From assembly GCF_902497775.2 (NCBI RefSeq), contig NZ_OZ024668.1, positions 3,123,826-3,187,825 on the forward strand: DNA of 64,000 nt, written 5' to 3'. Below, in pieces: positions 26,715 through 35,146 of the stretch; position 1 is the first letter of the stretch; each line of letters begins with the position of its first letter. Below the pieces are notes generated by a model. That model had not been told where the DNA came from, searched no databases, and saw only the letters and a program-made list of their open reading frames with translations. The DNA comes from Pseudomonas fluorescens (lineage in GTDB: Bacteria; Pseudomonadota; Gammaproteobacteria; Pseudomonadales; Pseudomonadaceae). Made by a program: the position numbers and the translations under genes.

Positions 26715-27929
26715 CTAACCAGCGCACAACAGACACACACCTAGCCATTGATACACTTTGAGCATCAGGTAGTCCCATGCCCGGCTGAACCAGTCGCCCT
26801 CTTCTATCGTTTCCATGACCACCAGGGGCTTGGTGGCGACATGCCTTGAGCCGATCTGGTAGTTGACGACACCCACCACCTGCCCCGCCTGCAACGGCGC
26901 GTGAAGCTCCGGGGTATCGACAATGGCGCTTGCCTGCACATCGGCCGAGCGCCCGTAGGGCACACTGATCGTCGGTTGCGCGCCAGCATTGAGCTTGACG
27001 TTGCGGGTATCGCCGAACCACACACGCTTGCTCATGAACACTTCATCGGCCTTGATGGGCGTAACCACCTCGAATGAGCGAAAGCCCCACTTGAGCAGTT
27101 TTTCCGACTCCTGAAAACGCAGCCGATCCGACCTGGCGCCCATGACCACGGCAATCAAGCGGCGCCCGTCGAGCTGCGCAGAGGTGACCAGGCTGTAACC
27201 ACCTGCGCTGGAGTTGCCGGTCTTCAAGCCGTCGACATCCAGGCGGGTACTCCACAACAGGCGGTTGCGGTTGTATTGGTGAACGTTGTTGAAAGCGAAG
27301 GCCTTTTGTTTGTACAAGGCGTACTCCGCCGGCAACTGCTCAATCAACGCCCGGCTGAGCAAGGCCATGTCGCGGGCACTGCTGTATTGACCTTCAGCGG
27401 CCAGGCCATGGACAGTCTTGAACTGGGTATTGGTCAAGCCAAGTTTGCCGGCCTGTTCATTCATCAGGTCGACAAAGGCGTTCTCGCTGCCGGCAACGTA
27501 ATTAGCCAGGGCAATACAGGCGTCATTGCCAGACTGCACCACAACCCCTTTATTGAGGTCATCTACCGAGACCCGATCACCGGGCTTGAGGAACATCAGC
27601 GAAGATCCCTGCAAATGCGGATTTCCCGCAGCCCAGGCATCGTGCTCGATGGTCACGCGATCACTGGCGCTGAGTACGCCGGACTTCAAGGCATAACCGA
27701 TCACATAACTGCTCATGATCTTCACCAGGCTGGCGGGGTCGATGCGCGCATCGGCATTGCCCTGGGCCAGAGCCTCGCCACTTTGATAATCCATCAATAT
27801 CCAGGATTCGGCGGCGACGCCCGGCGCGGCAACAAGGTCTGCTGCCCTCACAGAAAAAGACGCACTCCCCACTAACCACGGTGCAAGTAATACACACAAC
27901 AACCACTTACCAACTGCTGAACCTTTCAT
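26715..27929 (-). CDS. D-alanyl-D-alanine carboxypeptidase (PBP5/6 type)
   Basis: The 404-residue protein has a signal peptide, the SxxK motif at Ser67-Lys70 (DPASLVKIMSSYVIG), the SGN motif in VQSGNDACIALANYV, the KTG motif in DGLKTGNSSAGGYSLV, a PBP5-type C-terminal beta domain and a C-terminal amphipathic anchor (DYLMLKVYQWLGVCLL). It trims the terminal D-Ala of periplasmic peptidoglycan pentapeptides. The ATG at 27929 is preferred because GGGAGCG lies upstream. It is divergent from the LysR gene at 28048. The symbol dacC/dacA cannot be settled from sequence alone. Confidence 0.93.
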   Translation of the reverse strand: MKGSAVGKWLLCVLLAPWLVGSASFSVRAADLVAAPGVAAESWILMDYQSGEALAQGNADARIDPASLVKIMSSYVIGYALKSGVLSASDRVTIEHDAWAAGNPHLQGSSLMFLKPGDRVSVDDLNKGVVVQSGNDACIALANYVAGSENAFVDLMNEQAGKLGLTNTQFKTVHGLAAEGQYSSARDMALLSRALIEQLPAEYALYKQKAFAFNNVHQYNRNRLLWSTRLDVDGLKTGNSSAGGYSLVTSAQLDGRRLIAVVMGARSDRLRFQESEKLLKWGFRSFEVVTPIKADEVFMSKRVWFGDTRNVKLNAGAQPTISVPYGRSADVQASAIVDTPELHAPLQAGQVVGVVNYQIGSRHVATKPLVVMETIEEGDWFSRAWDYLMLKVYQWLGVCLLCAG

Positions 27930-28041
27930 ACGCTCCCAAACTCGACAGCCCAACTCATCAACAACTGCACATGCACTGATGAAGTATTTGTCTGCGGATT
28001 GTGCGCACGCCTATACTATAAATCAATCAACTATCAAGATA

Positions 28042-28065
28042 TCTGATATGCACAGTATTGATATC
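28042..28065 (+). promoter_or_regulatory. LysR-type box GATAT-N11-ATATC overlapping the start of the LysR gene
   Basis: The sequence is TCTGATAT, five variable bases, then GTATTGATATC. Its core GATAT-N11-ATATC is a classic LysR box (T-N11-A inside a dyad). The same 8- and 11-base flanks with a different 5-base centre occur upstream of the nitrilase gene at 29984-30007. A possible -10 (TATACT, 28012-28017) lies upstream, so binding here would block the regulator's own transcription or translation. Confidence 0.65.
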
Positions 28066-28959
28066 GACTCTGTCGACTTGAATTTACTCCGAGTGTTTGT
28101 TGCCCTGATTGAAGAAGGCGGCGCCAGTCGCGCGGCACTGCGCCTGGGCGTGACTCAGCCGGCGGTCAGTGCGGCACTTGCGCGCCTGAGGGAAATTTAC
28201 GCCGACCCGTTGTTCGAACGTACCGGCCGCGGGCTGCGCCCGACCATGCGCGCGAATGAACTGGCGCCGCTGATTGGCGAGGCACTCAACCGCTGCCGGC
28301 AAGCCTTCGCGCTTTCAGTGGGGGGCAAAGACATCAAAGGCCGGACGATCACCATCGGCCTCTCCGATGACAGTGAAATCGCCCTGGGGCAAAGCCTGGT
28401 GGCGCTGATCGATGAACAGCTGCACGGCTTGCGCATCATTTTCCGCCAGACCCATAGCGGCCTGGTCCAGGACATGCTCATGCACCATCAGATCGATATC
28501 GCCGTGTCTGCAGGCGGGCTGTCATCGCCGCTGATTGCCCGCCATCGCCTGGGCCGGGGCAATTACCTGGGCATCGCCGATGCCAACAACAGCATCCCCA
28601 CCAGCGCCGAAGACTATGCCCAGCGGCCGCACCTGTTGGTGTCCTCGGGCGGTTTCGTCGGCATCGTCGACGAAGGTTTGAATGCTGCCGGCTACAAGCG
28701 CAGCATTCGCGCCTCGACCTCACATTTTGCCGCCGTGCCGTTTCTGCTGGTGGGCTCGAACCTGATCACCACGGTGCCCACCCACGCCGCCCGTGCCATG
28801 GAACGCATCAGTACCTTGCAAACCTTCCCCTGCCCGGTGCCCCTGCCCTCCTACGACCTGGAAATCGGCACGCGGGTGGGCAGCAAGCACGACAGCACGC
28901 TGCAGACGGTCAAGTCGCTGATCATTCAACTGGTTGAAGACAGCTTCTGCCTGACCTGA
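28048..28959 (+). CDS. LysR-family regulator, probable controller of the nitrilase gene
   Basis: The 303-residue protein starts MHSIDIDSVDLNLLRVFVAL and has the LysR HTH GGASRAALRLGVTQPAVSAA followed by LARLREIYADPLFERTGRG. The remainder is a LysR effector-binding domain. The ATG at 28048 fits the family start, though no ribosome site is clear; a longer frame from 27979 adds non-conserved residues. The convergent gene downstream encodes a nitrilase, and the shared LysR box (see 28042-28065 and 29984-30007) links the two. The inducer would then be a nitrile or its acid, by inference. Confidence 0.9.
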   Translation: MHSIDIDSVDLNLLRVFVALIEEGGASRAALRLGVTQPAVSAALARLREIYADPLFERTGRGLRPTMRANELAPLIGEALNRCRQAFALSVGGKDIKGRTITIGLSDDSEIALGQSLVALIDEQLHGLRIIFRQTHSGLVQDMLMHHQIDIAVSAGGLSSPLIARHRLGRGNYLGIADANNSIPTSAEDYAQRPHLLVSSGGFVGIVDEGLNAAGYKRSIRASTSHFAAVPFLLVGSNLITTVPTHAARAMERISTLQTFPCPVPLPSYDLEIGTRVGSKHDSTLQTVKSLIIQLVEDSFCLT

Positions 28960-28980
28960 GGCTGGCGCCCAGGTCGCTCG

Positions 28981-29904
28981 CTACTGCTGGAACTTCACCA
29001 AGCTTTTCGCCCGCTCATCAACGAGCAAGGTGAAGACATCCGGGCGCGAATAGTGGCCGACCACATCAAAGTCATAACGCGCCTTGACCAGTTCAGCCGA
29101 GTCGATCTGGGCCACCAGCAAACCGGGGCCGTGCTTCAACGGGCCAGCGATGATCTCGCCCATGGGGCTGATGATCAGGCTGTTACCCTGCATTAACGGA
29201 CGGTCGTCATCCCAGTGCGGCAGGCTGGTGCCCAGGTCACGCGGCGACGGCTGGTACTGGCAGGCACTGATCAGAAAACAGCGCCCTTCATGGGCGATAT
29301 GGCGCATGGATACTTGCCAGTTTTCGCGCTCATCCACCGTCGGTGCGCACCACACCTCGATGCCTTTGGCGTACATCGCCGTGCGCAACAGGGGCATGTG
29401 GTTTTCCCAGCAGATCGCCGCGCCGATCTTGCCCACCGGGGTATCGATCACCGGCAACGTGGAGCCGTCGCCCTGGCCCCAGATCAAACGCTCGCTGCCG
29501 GTCGGCATGAGTTTGCGGTGGTTGGCCACCAGGCCCTGTTCCGGCGAGAAGAACAGCGCCGAGCAGAACAATGAACTGCCGCTGCGTTCGATGACACCGA
29601 CCACCAGGTGCGCGCCGGTGCGTTGTGACAAGGCTTCGAGCTCGGCGGTTTCAGCACCCGGAACATCAATGGCATTGGCAAAATAACGCTCGAAGGCTTC
29701 CCGGCCTTCCGGCAGCCGATAGCCCATGTAGGTGCCGAAGATTTCCCCTTTTGGATAACCGCCCAACAAGGCTTCCGGCATGACCACCAACTGGGCGCCA
29801 GCGGCCTTTATTTCAGACTCGTAGGCAACAATCGCCTCCAGGGTTTTCTGTTTGCCGTCGGGGTGCGAGCCCAGTTGCAGTGCTGCCACAGTAGAGAGTG
29901 TCAT
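28981..29904 (-). CDS. Nitrilase (carbon-nitrogen hydrolase family)
   Basis: The 307-residue protein shows the nitrilase Glu-Lys-Cys triad: Glu in [14 protein letters not shown] (about residue 44), Lys in [14 protein letters not shown], and Cys165 in [14 protein letters not shown]. The GGYPKG and [10 protein letters not shown] sequences favour a true nitrilase (nitrile to carboxylic acid and ammonia) over amidases of the superfamily. It is cytoplasmic. It faces the LysR gene convergently with 21 bases between stops, and its upstream region carries the regulator's box. Confidence 0.92.
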   Translation of the reverse strand: MTLSTVAALQLGSHPDGKQKTLEAIVAYESEIKAAGAQLVVMPEALLGGYPKGEIFGTYMGYRLPEGREAFERYFANAIDVPGAETAELEALSQRTGAHLVVGVIERSGSSLFCSALFFSPEQGLVANHRKLMPTGSERLIWGQGDGSTLPVIDTPVGKIGAAICWENHMPLLRTAMYAKGIEVWCAPTVDERENWQVSMRHIAHEGRCFLISACQYQPSPRDLGTSLPHWDDDRPLMQGNSLIISPMGEIIAGPLKHGPGLLVAQIDSAELVKARYDFDVVGHYSRPDVFTLLVDERAKSLVKFQQ

Positions 29905-29983
29905 GTGTCGTTATTCTTGGGTGATGGATGGTGTGTGCATGCTCCTCCGGCGGTTGATATCGAGCAATCCGTTAAAAACTAAA

Positions 29984-30007
29984 TCTGATATTAGTTGTAT
30001 TGATATC
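29984..30007. promoter_or_regulatory. LysR-type box GATAT-N11-ATATC upstream of the nitrilase
   Basis: The sequence TCTGATAT, five bases, GTATTGATATC is identical in both flanks to the box at the LysR start (28042-28065); only the central five bases differ. It lies 80-103 bases upstream of the nitrilase ATG, a usual activation-site distance for LysR regulators. A second half-like site (TTGATATC) lies nearer the gene at 29954-29961. Confidence 0.65.
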
Positions 30008-30124
30008 AACACCTGCCGCTGGTACGCACACACAAACCATCGCTTTTTACGATGGAACCTATTTTCCATATAATCAAAAAAGCGATGAAAATGACCTCAC
30101 CGAAACACACTTTCAGGTGAAGTC

Positions 30125-30580
30125 ATGAAACTGCAAGCCACCCAAAAATCCTTCGCTGAGCGCGTCGTCCACGCCGTCGGCTTTGAAGTTATCGCCGTGC
30201 TGATCTGCGCGCCGATCGGCGCCTGGCTGCTGAACCGCTCGATGCTGGAAATGGGCGCGTTGGCGGTGATGCTGTCGACCGTGGCGATGATCTGGAACAT
30301 GGTCTACAACGCGGCGTTCGACCGTCTCTGGCCCGTGGGCCGGGTCGCGCGTACGGTCAAGGTCCGCGCCCTGCACGCCGGCGGTTTTGAAACCGGTTTC
30401 GTGCTGATCGGCGTGCCAATCGCGGCATTGATGCTTGATGTGTCACTGGTGCAGGCGTTTTTGCTGGAGATCGGTTTCTTCGCCTTCATGCTGCCGTACA
30501 CCATGGCCTACAACTGGGGCTATGACCTGCTGCGCCAGCGCCTACTGAGCACACCGGTCAGCGTGGCTCGGGCGCAGTAA
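30125..30580 (+). CDS. PACE-family efflux protein (chlorhexidine/biocide type)
   Basis: The 151-residue protein has four hydrophobic helices arranged as two repeats of the bacterial transmembrane pair domain. The repeat starts are SFAERVVHAVGFEVIAVLIC and VRALHAGGFETGFVLIGVP, and both repeats contain E-x(9-12)-P-type and YN/YNW endings (NMVYNAAFDRLWP, TMAYNWGYDLL). This is the AceI/PACE architecture, an inner-membrane proton-driven exporter of biocides or short diamines. An AGGTGA ribosome site precedes the ATG. Polyamine genes nearby make a polyamine substrate conceivable, but that is inference. Confidence 0.9.
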   Translation: MKLQATQKSFAERVVHAVGFEVIAVLICAPIGAWLLNRSMLEMGALAVMLSTVAMIWNMVYNAAFDRLWPVGRVARTVKVRALHAGGFETGFVLIGVPIAALMLDVSLVQAFLLEIGFFAFMLPYTMAYNWGYDLLRQRLLSTPVSVARAQ

Positions 30581-30606
30581 CCGCGTGAGTAATGCGTAGG
30601 GCCCTC

Positions 30607-30623
30607 TTTAGCATCGAGCTAAA
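30607..30623 (+). promoter_or_regulatory. Operator palindrome TTTAGC-N5-GCTAAA upstream of the S24 repressor gene
   Basis: A perfect dyad TTTAGC-atcga-GCTAAA lies 20-36 bases upstream of the repressor ATG and overlaps a possible -10 (TAAATA, 30620-30625). The same dyad with centre ttgac lies at the promoter of the polysaccharide-lyase-like gene (35165-35181). It is likely the autoregulatory operator of the S24 repressor. Confidence 0.65.
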
Positions 30624-30642
30624 TAGTGGCATTCTGCACCCC

Positions 30643-31326
30643 ATGGATATCTACGCGATTCGCAAGCACAACCTGGTGCAGTTGCTCGGCACCCAGCGCA
30701 AGGCCAGCTGTGCCGAACGCTGGGGCATGAGCCCTGCGCACCTGAGCCAGATTCTCTCGACCCGCACGGAAAAAAACCTCGGTGATGAAGTCGCCCGGCG
30801 CATCGAGCAGGCCGAGCGCTTGCCCGCAGGCTGGATGGATGTGTTGCAGGGCGAGGCGGCGCTGCCGGTCAGCGCCAACAAGGCGCTGGCCGGCGAGTTC
30901 GTCACCATCGCCCACTTCGACATTCGCGGCTCCATGGGCAAGGGCACGACCCCGCCCGCCCATGTCGAAGTGATCCGTGACCTGACCGTGCACCTGGACT
31001 GGCTGCGCGGCCAAGGCATCAGCTTTTCCAGCGCGCTGAATCTGGCGATCATCAGCGGCGACGGCGACAGCATGGCCGGCACCTTCAACGACGGCGACCC
31101 GTTGCTGGTCGACCGTGGCATCAACGAGGTGCGCAGCGATGCCATCTACGTGTTCAGCCTCGACGGCGATCTGTTCGTCAAACGCCTGCAGCGCCTGACC
31201 GATGGCGGCTTGCGGATGATTTCCGATAATCCGCTGTATCCGCCGGTGTTGATCGAGGGTGCGGTGCTGGAAAAACTGCACATTCATGGCCGGGTGCTAC
31301 TAGTTTGGAACGCGCGAAGAGTATGA
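30643..31326 (+). CDS. LexA/CI-like repressor (HTH plus S24 peptidase domain)
   Basis: The 227-residue protein has an N-terminal phage-type HTH (ERWGMSPAHLSQILSTRTEKN, shown here in part) and a C-terminal S24 signal-peptidase-like domain with the catalytic Ser143 in GDGDSMAGTF and Lys180 in LFVKRLQRL. Such repressors usually cleave themselves when RecA filaments form, or respond to another signal. A candidate cleavage region precedes the peptidase domain, but the Ala-Gly bond is not certain. The ATG at 30643 lies directly after the palindrome at 30607-30623. A second copy of that palindrome upstream of the gene at 35244 suggests a regulon inside this window. Confidence 0.88.
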   Translation: MDIYAIRKHNLVQLLGTQRKASCAERWGMSPAHLSQILSTRTEKNLGDEVARRIEQAERLPAGWMDVLQGEAALPVSANKALAGEFVTIAHFDIRGSMGKGTTPPAHVEVIRDLTVHLDWLRGQGISFSSALNLAIISGDGDSMAGTFNDGDPLLVDRGINEVRSDAIYVFSLDGDLFVKRLQRLTDGGLRMISDNPLYPPVLIEGAVLEKLHIHGRVLLVWNARRV

Positions 31327-31335
31327 TGACAAAAC

Positions 31336-31356
31336 AACCGACTGCTCTGGTCGGTT
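31336..31356 (+). terminator. Hairpin after the S24 repressor gene
   Basis: Inverted repeat AACCGAC-7 bases-GTCGGTT starts 10 bases after the stop codon. The stem is 7 bp; no long T run follows, so termination strength is uncertain. Confidence 0.5.
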
Positions 31357-31439
31357 AATGAACACTAAACAACAGCAGTAGGATGTGGCGATTCCAGCAA
31401 CGGATTGCTCGACCGAATCCGTGTGACTGAGATCGAATC

Positions 31440-31733
31440 ATGAGCGGTAATCTGTGGGTGTGGGAAGAAGAAGAGCTGCTGGCACTGCGCAAGGCATTTG
31501 CCGCACTCAAGGCCGGTCAACGCCAGACAGACCGGGTGTCCCAGCGGCGTATGGCCGCGGAGCTGGGTGTCAGCGTGACCACCCTCAATGCCTATATGAC
31601 CGGCAAGCGCGCACTGGACATGAAGTTCGCGCTGATGTTCGAACGCCTGACCGGCATCCCCACACGCAGCTACAGCCCGCGCCTGGCTGACGAGATCGAA
31701 AGCAGCAAGCACCCTCACAAACCTGCGGTCTAG
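31440..31733 (+). CDS. Small HTH (Cro/CI-like) DNA-binding protein
   Basis: The 97-residue protein consists almost entirely of a helix-turn-helix: QRRMAAELGVSVTTLNAYMT followed by GKRALDMKFALMFERLTGIP. The N-terminal part (LWVWEEEELLALRKAFAALK) is helical. No peptidase or cupin domain is attached. It lies between the S24 repressor and the putrescine oxidase gene on the same strand and could regulate either; targets are unknown. Confidence 0.75.
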   Translation: MSGNLWVWEEEELLALRKAFAALKAGQRQTDRVSQRRMAAELGVSVTTLNAYMTGKRALDMKFALMFERLTGIPTRSYSPRLADEIESSKHPHKPAV

Positions 31734-31785
31734 AGCCTGCGCGCTGTTCGCGGCCGGGCGTCGCTTGGCCTCATGAAATTTATCT

Positions 31786-31809
31786 GGTAGTTTTTCATGA
31801 AAAAATACC
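31786..31809. promoter_or_regulatory. 24-base near-perfect palindrome upstream of the putrescine oxidase gene
   Basis: The arms are GGTA and TACC at the ends and TTTTTC and GAAAAA flanking a central AT; only one position pair mismatches. TCATGAAA-like half-sites recur just before (31772-31779) and after (31816-31822). The palindrome lies about 24-47 bases before the oxidase start, where an operator for the HTH-cupin regulator encoded at 33134 would be expected. Confidence 0.5.
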
Positions 31810-31832
31810 AATAAAAATTCATGAGGTCCGCC

Positions 31833-33122
31833 GTGTTCAAGCAATCCGCCCAGCATGTCGCCAGCTATTACGCTCAGACCTACCCCGCCGCTCTCCCTCT
31901 GCGCCCTACCCTGCAGGAACGCCTGGATACCGAGGTGCTGATTATCGGCGCCGGTTTCAGCGGCCTGCACACCGCCCTGCGCCTGGCCCTGGCCGGCAAG
32001 CGGGTGACCCTGGTAGAAGCCAGCCGGGTGGCCTGGGCGGCGTCCGGGCGTAACGGCGGGCAGGCGTTGCTGGGCTGGTCGTGCGACATGGCGCCCCTGG
32101 AAAAATCCCTTGGCCAGGAACGCACTCGGCGCCTGTGGGACAGCATGCGCTGGGCCGCCAGCGAGATGCGCGAGTTGCCCGAGCGCCATGGCTTTGCGGT
32201 CGACTACCGGCGCGGCAGTTTGTGGGCGGCGGTACTGCCGCGGCGCGTGGCCATGCTCCATGAGGCCCAACATGAGGCCGAAACCAAATGGGGCTATGAC
32301 CAGTTGCGGGTGATTGAGCGCGACGAGTTGCCCCAGTGGATCGCCAGCCCGCGCTACCAGGCCGCGCTGTATGACGCCGAAGGCGCCCACCTCAACCCGC
32401 TGAAACTGGCCCAGGGCCTGGCCAGCGCCATCGAAGCGGCCGGCGGGCGGATCTTCGAGCAGAGCCGGGTGCTCAGCTACCGCGACACCCCGGCAGGCTT
32501 TGTCGCCCGCACCGACAAGGGCGAGATCCGCAGCGACGTGCTGGTGCTGGCCTGCAACGCCTACATCGACCAGCTCGACCGCCCGCTGTCACAACGCCTG
32601 CTGCCGGTGGGCTCCTATCAGGTGGCCACCGCGCCCCTGGACCCAGCCCTGGCCCGTTCGCTACTGCCGCAAAACAGCTGCGTGATCGACAACCAGTTCG
32701 TCCCCGACTACTTCCGCCTGACCCCCGACCACCGCCTGCTGTTTGGCGGCGGTTGCACCTACCTGGGCGGCATCCCCAAGGACGTTGCCGCCGCCACCCG
32801 CCCGGTGCTGGAGCGGGCCTTCCCGCAGCTGCAAGGCGTAGCGATCGACTACGCCTGGGGCGGCCATATCGACTGCAGCCTGCGCCGCACCCCGGACATC
32901 GGCCGCCAGGGCCAGCGCTACTGGCTGCAGGGTTTCTCCGGCCACGGCGTGCTGCCCACCCTGGCCGGCGCCCGCGCGGTGAGCGATGCGATCCTCGGCA
33001 ACCACGATTTGCTGGCGTTGTACCAGGCCATCGACAACGGCCGCTTCCCCGGCGGCGACCTGCTCGCCGCGCCGCTGGAAGCCGCCGGCAAAGCCTGGTA
33101 CCGCCTGCGCGACACTATTTGA
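31833..33122 (+). CDS. puuB: FAD-dependent gamma-glutamylputrescine oxidoreductase (PuuB-like)
   Basis: The protein of about 429 residues has the FAD-binding Rossmann start EVLIIGAGFSGLHTALRLAL followed by GKRVTLVEA, the DAO-family block WAASGRNGGQALLGWSCDM, and the C-terminal FAD contact GFSGHGVLPTLAGARAV. It matches the family that oxidises gamma-glutamylputrescine (or a similar amine) to the aldehyde. The following genes encode an HTH-cupin regulator and a gamma-glutamylpolyamine synthetase, which supports the role. I favour the GTG at 31833, with GAGG 8 bases upstream; an ATG at 31821 would add four residues. It is preceded by the palindrome at 31786-31809. Confidence 0.88.
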   Translation: MFKQSAQHVASYYAQTYPAALPLRPTLQERLDTEVLIIGAGFSGLHTALRLALAGKRVTLVEASRVAWAASGRNGGQALLGWSCDMAPLEKSLGQERTRRLWDSMRWAASEMRELPERHGFAVDYRRGSLWAAVLPRRVAMLHEAQHEAETKWGYDQLRVIERDELPQWIASPRYQAALYDAEGAHLNPLKLAQGLASAIEAAGGRIFEQSRVLSYRDTPAGFVARTDKGEIRSDVLVLACNAYIDQLDRPLSQRLLPVGSYQVATAPLDPALARSLLPQNSCVIDNQFVPDYFRLTPDHRLLFGGGCTYLGGIPKDVAAATRPVLERAFPQLQGVAIDYAWGGHIDCSLRRTPDIGRQGQRYWLQGFSGHGVLPTLAGARAVSDAILGNHDLLALYQAIDNGRFPGGDLLAAPLEAAGKAWYRLRDTI

Positions 33123-33133
33123 GAGACCCACTT

Positions 33134-33691
33134 ATGGACATGCAGGAAGAAATCGAAAGCCTGGCGATCCTCATCCGCGACCTGCGCAAGCACCGCAACC
33201 TGACCCTCGGCGAACTGGCCGAACGCATTGATCGTTCGGTGGGTTTCTTGTCGCAGGTCGAGCGTGGCCTGTCACGGCCGACGGTGGCCGACCTCACCGC
33301 CATCAGCGAAACCTTGTGCGTGCCCACCACCTACTTCTACAACCTGAGCAAGCCGCGGGAAGTGGATTGGGTCACCCGCCCCGGCGAACGGCGCACCCTG
33401 TACTACGCCGCCGGAGTCACCGACGTGCTGGTCTCGCCCAAGCTCAACGGTGGCTTTTCGATGCTCGAAAGCCACTTGGCGCCGGGCGCCAGCAGCGGTG
33501 ACGGGCACCTGGACGACAGCTCCGAGCAAGGCGGTTTTGTCCTCGAAGGCGAGTTGAGCCTCTGGCTCGACGATGCTCAGACACCGGTCACCCTCTACGC
33601 CAACGACAGCTTCCAGCTACCGCCGCACAGCCAGTTCCGCTACGCCAACTTGACTGAACACACTACCCGGGTGCTCTGGGTATTCCGTTGA
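33134..33691 (+). CDS. HTH-cupin transcriptional regulator (PuuR-like)
   Basis: The 185-residue protein has an N-terminal Xre-type HTH (LTLGELAERIDRSVGFLSQV then ERGLSRPTVADL) and a C-terminal cupin_2 domain (residues about 105-185; SSEQGGFVLEGELSLWLDD). The arrangement is that of PuuR, the putrescine-responsive repressor. It lies 12 bases after the oxidase gene and 23 bases before the glutamine-synthetase-like gene, so it is embedded in the putrescine operon it probably controls. The likely operator is the palindrome upstream of the oxidase gene. Confidence 0.88.
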   Translation: MDMQEEIESLAILIRDLRKHRNLTLGELAERIDRSVGFLSQVERGLSRPTVADLTAISETLCVPTTYFYNLSKPREVDWVTRPGERRTLYYAAGVTDVLVSPKLNGGFSMLESHLAPGASSGDGHLDDSSEQGGFVLEGELSLWLDDAQTPVTLYANDSFQLPPHSQFRYANLTEHTTRVLWVFR

Positions 33692-33714
33692 AACCAAGCG
33701 CAGGATTGCACGTG

Positions 33715-35067
33715 ATGACAACAACAAATGACTGCCCTGATCTGCTTAGCGAAGTACGCGCATTCCGCGCCGAGCATCCTCAGGTGCGTTATGTCGACCT
33801 GATCAGCCTGGACATTCCCGGGCATTTTTATGGCAAGCGCTACCCCATCGACATGCTCGAAAAAGTCGCGGCCGGCAGCGCCCTGAAACTGCCGCAGAAC
33901 TGCGTGCTGCTCGGGGTTCAGGGCGGCTTGCACCCGATTGGCGATTATTGCTTCAACGACGGTGACCCGGACGCGCCACGGCGGCTGATCCCCGGCACCC
34001 TCAAGCCGGTACGCTGGGAGAACCAGCCGTTGGGGCAGATGCTGATCAGTTCCGACGGCACCGCCGCACCGATCGAGTTCGAGCCGCGTGAAGTGCTCGC
34101 GCGAGTGTTGCAGCGCCTGGCACGGCGCGGCATTCGTCCGGTGGTGGCCTTCGAGCTTGAGTTCTATCTGTTCGATCGCGCGCTTAAAGACGGCCTGCCG
34201 CAGTTCCCCCGCGATCCGTTCAGCGGTGATGCCGACGATCAGCCGAACATGCACATCGAGCGCCTGTCGCGTTACTCCGACGTGCTGCGGGAAATGGTCG
34301 AAGCCGCCAATGAGCAAGGCGTGGACGCCAACGTGATTACCGCAGAGCTGGGCCCTGGGCAGTTCGAAATCAACTTCGGCCACTGCGACGACGGCCTGCG
34401 CGCCGCCGACTGGGCCGCACTGTTCTGCCGCAGCACCCGTGGCGTGGCGCTCAAGCATGGCCTGCGCGCCAGCTTCATGAGCAAACCCTACCTGGAGGCG
34501 CCGGGCAGCGGCATGCATGTGCATGTCAGCCTCTACGACCAGCAAGGCAACAACCTGCTGGCCGCCGATGACCAGCGCCCGCTGCGCCACGCCGTGGCGG
34601 GCTGCCTGGAACTGCTGCCGCACTGCATGCCGATTTTTGCCGCCAACCACAATGCCATGCGCCGCTACGGTGCCATGGTCAATGCCGCCAGCCGCGCCAG
34701 CTGGGGTTTTGAAGACCGCGACGCGTGCATCCGCATTCCCGAATCGGATGCGCGCAACCTGCGCATCGAGCACCGCCTGCCTGGCGCCGATGCCAACCCG
34801 TACCTGGTGCTGGCGGCGATTCTCAGTGGTCTGGAGTATGGCCTGGAGGCCGGCAAGGAACCGATCGCGCCGCTCAACGAAGACCGCAGCAGCGGTATCG
34901 ACTTCCCCAAAGATATGCTCGCGGCGGTGGCGGCGATGCGTCATCACCCGGAGGTCAACGAGCGGCTAGGCAGTGAGTTCGTCATGGTCTACTGCGAGAA
35001 CAAGCGCCAGGACCACCTGGCGTTCATGCATGAGGTGAGTGCGCGGGAGTATCGCTGGTTTCTTTAG
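33715..35067 (+). CDS. Gamma-glutamylpolyamine synthetase (glutamine-synthetase family)
   Basis: The 450-residue protein is a glutamine-synthetase-type ligase: VVAFELEFYLFD (metal-binding Glu), TAELGPGQFEINF, the ATP/metal block GSGMHVHVSLYDQQGNNL, ANHNAMRRYG, and the C-terminal IEHRLPGADANPYLVLAAIL. It lacks the adenylylation-site sequence of GlnA. Next to a PuuB-like oxidase it most likely joins glutamate to putrescine or another polyamine using ATP, the first step of the gamma-glutamyl route. The ATG at 33715 is preferred over an upstream TTG at 33688. It is the last gene of the operon. Confidence 0.9.
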   Translation: MTTTNDCPDLLSEVRAFRAEHPQVRYVDLISLDIPGHFYGKRYPIDMLEKVAAGSALKLPQNCVLLGVQGGLHPIGDYCFNDGDPDAPRRLIPGTLKPVRWENQPLGQMLISSDGTAAPIEFEPREVLARVLQRLARRGIRPVVAFELEFYLFDRALKDGLPQFPRDPFSGDADDQPNMHIERLSRYSDVLREMVEAANEQGVDANVITAELGPGQFEINFGHCDDGLRAADWAALFCRSTRGVALKHGLRASFMSKPYLEAPGSGMHVHVSLYDQQGNNLLAADDQRPLRHAVAGCLELLPHCMPIFAANHNAMRRYGAMVNAASRASWGFEDRDACIRIPESDARNLRIEHRLPGADANPYLVLAAILSGLEYGLEAGKEPIAPLNEDRSSGIDFPKDMLAAVAAMRHHPEVNERLGSEFVMVYCENKRQDHLAFMHEVSAREYRWFL

Positions 35068-35146
35068 TCGCGGTGGTAGTCCAGTCAGCGCTTGATGTGT
35101 TGGCTGGACTGGCCTCATCGCGGGTCAAGCCCCACAGCACGACCAA

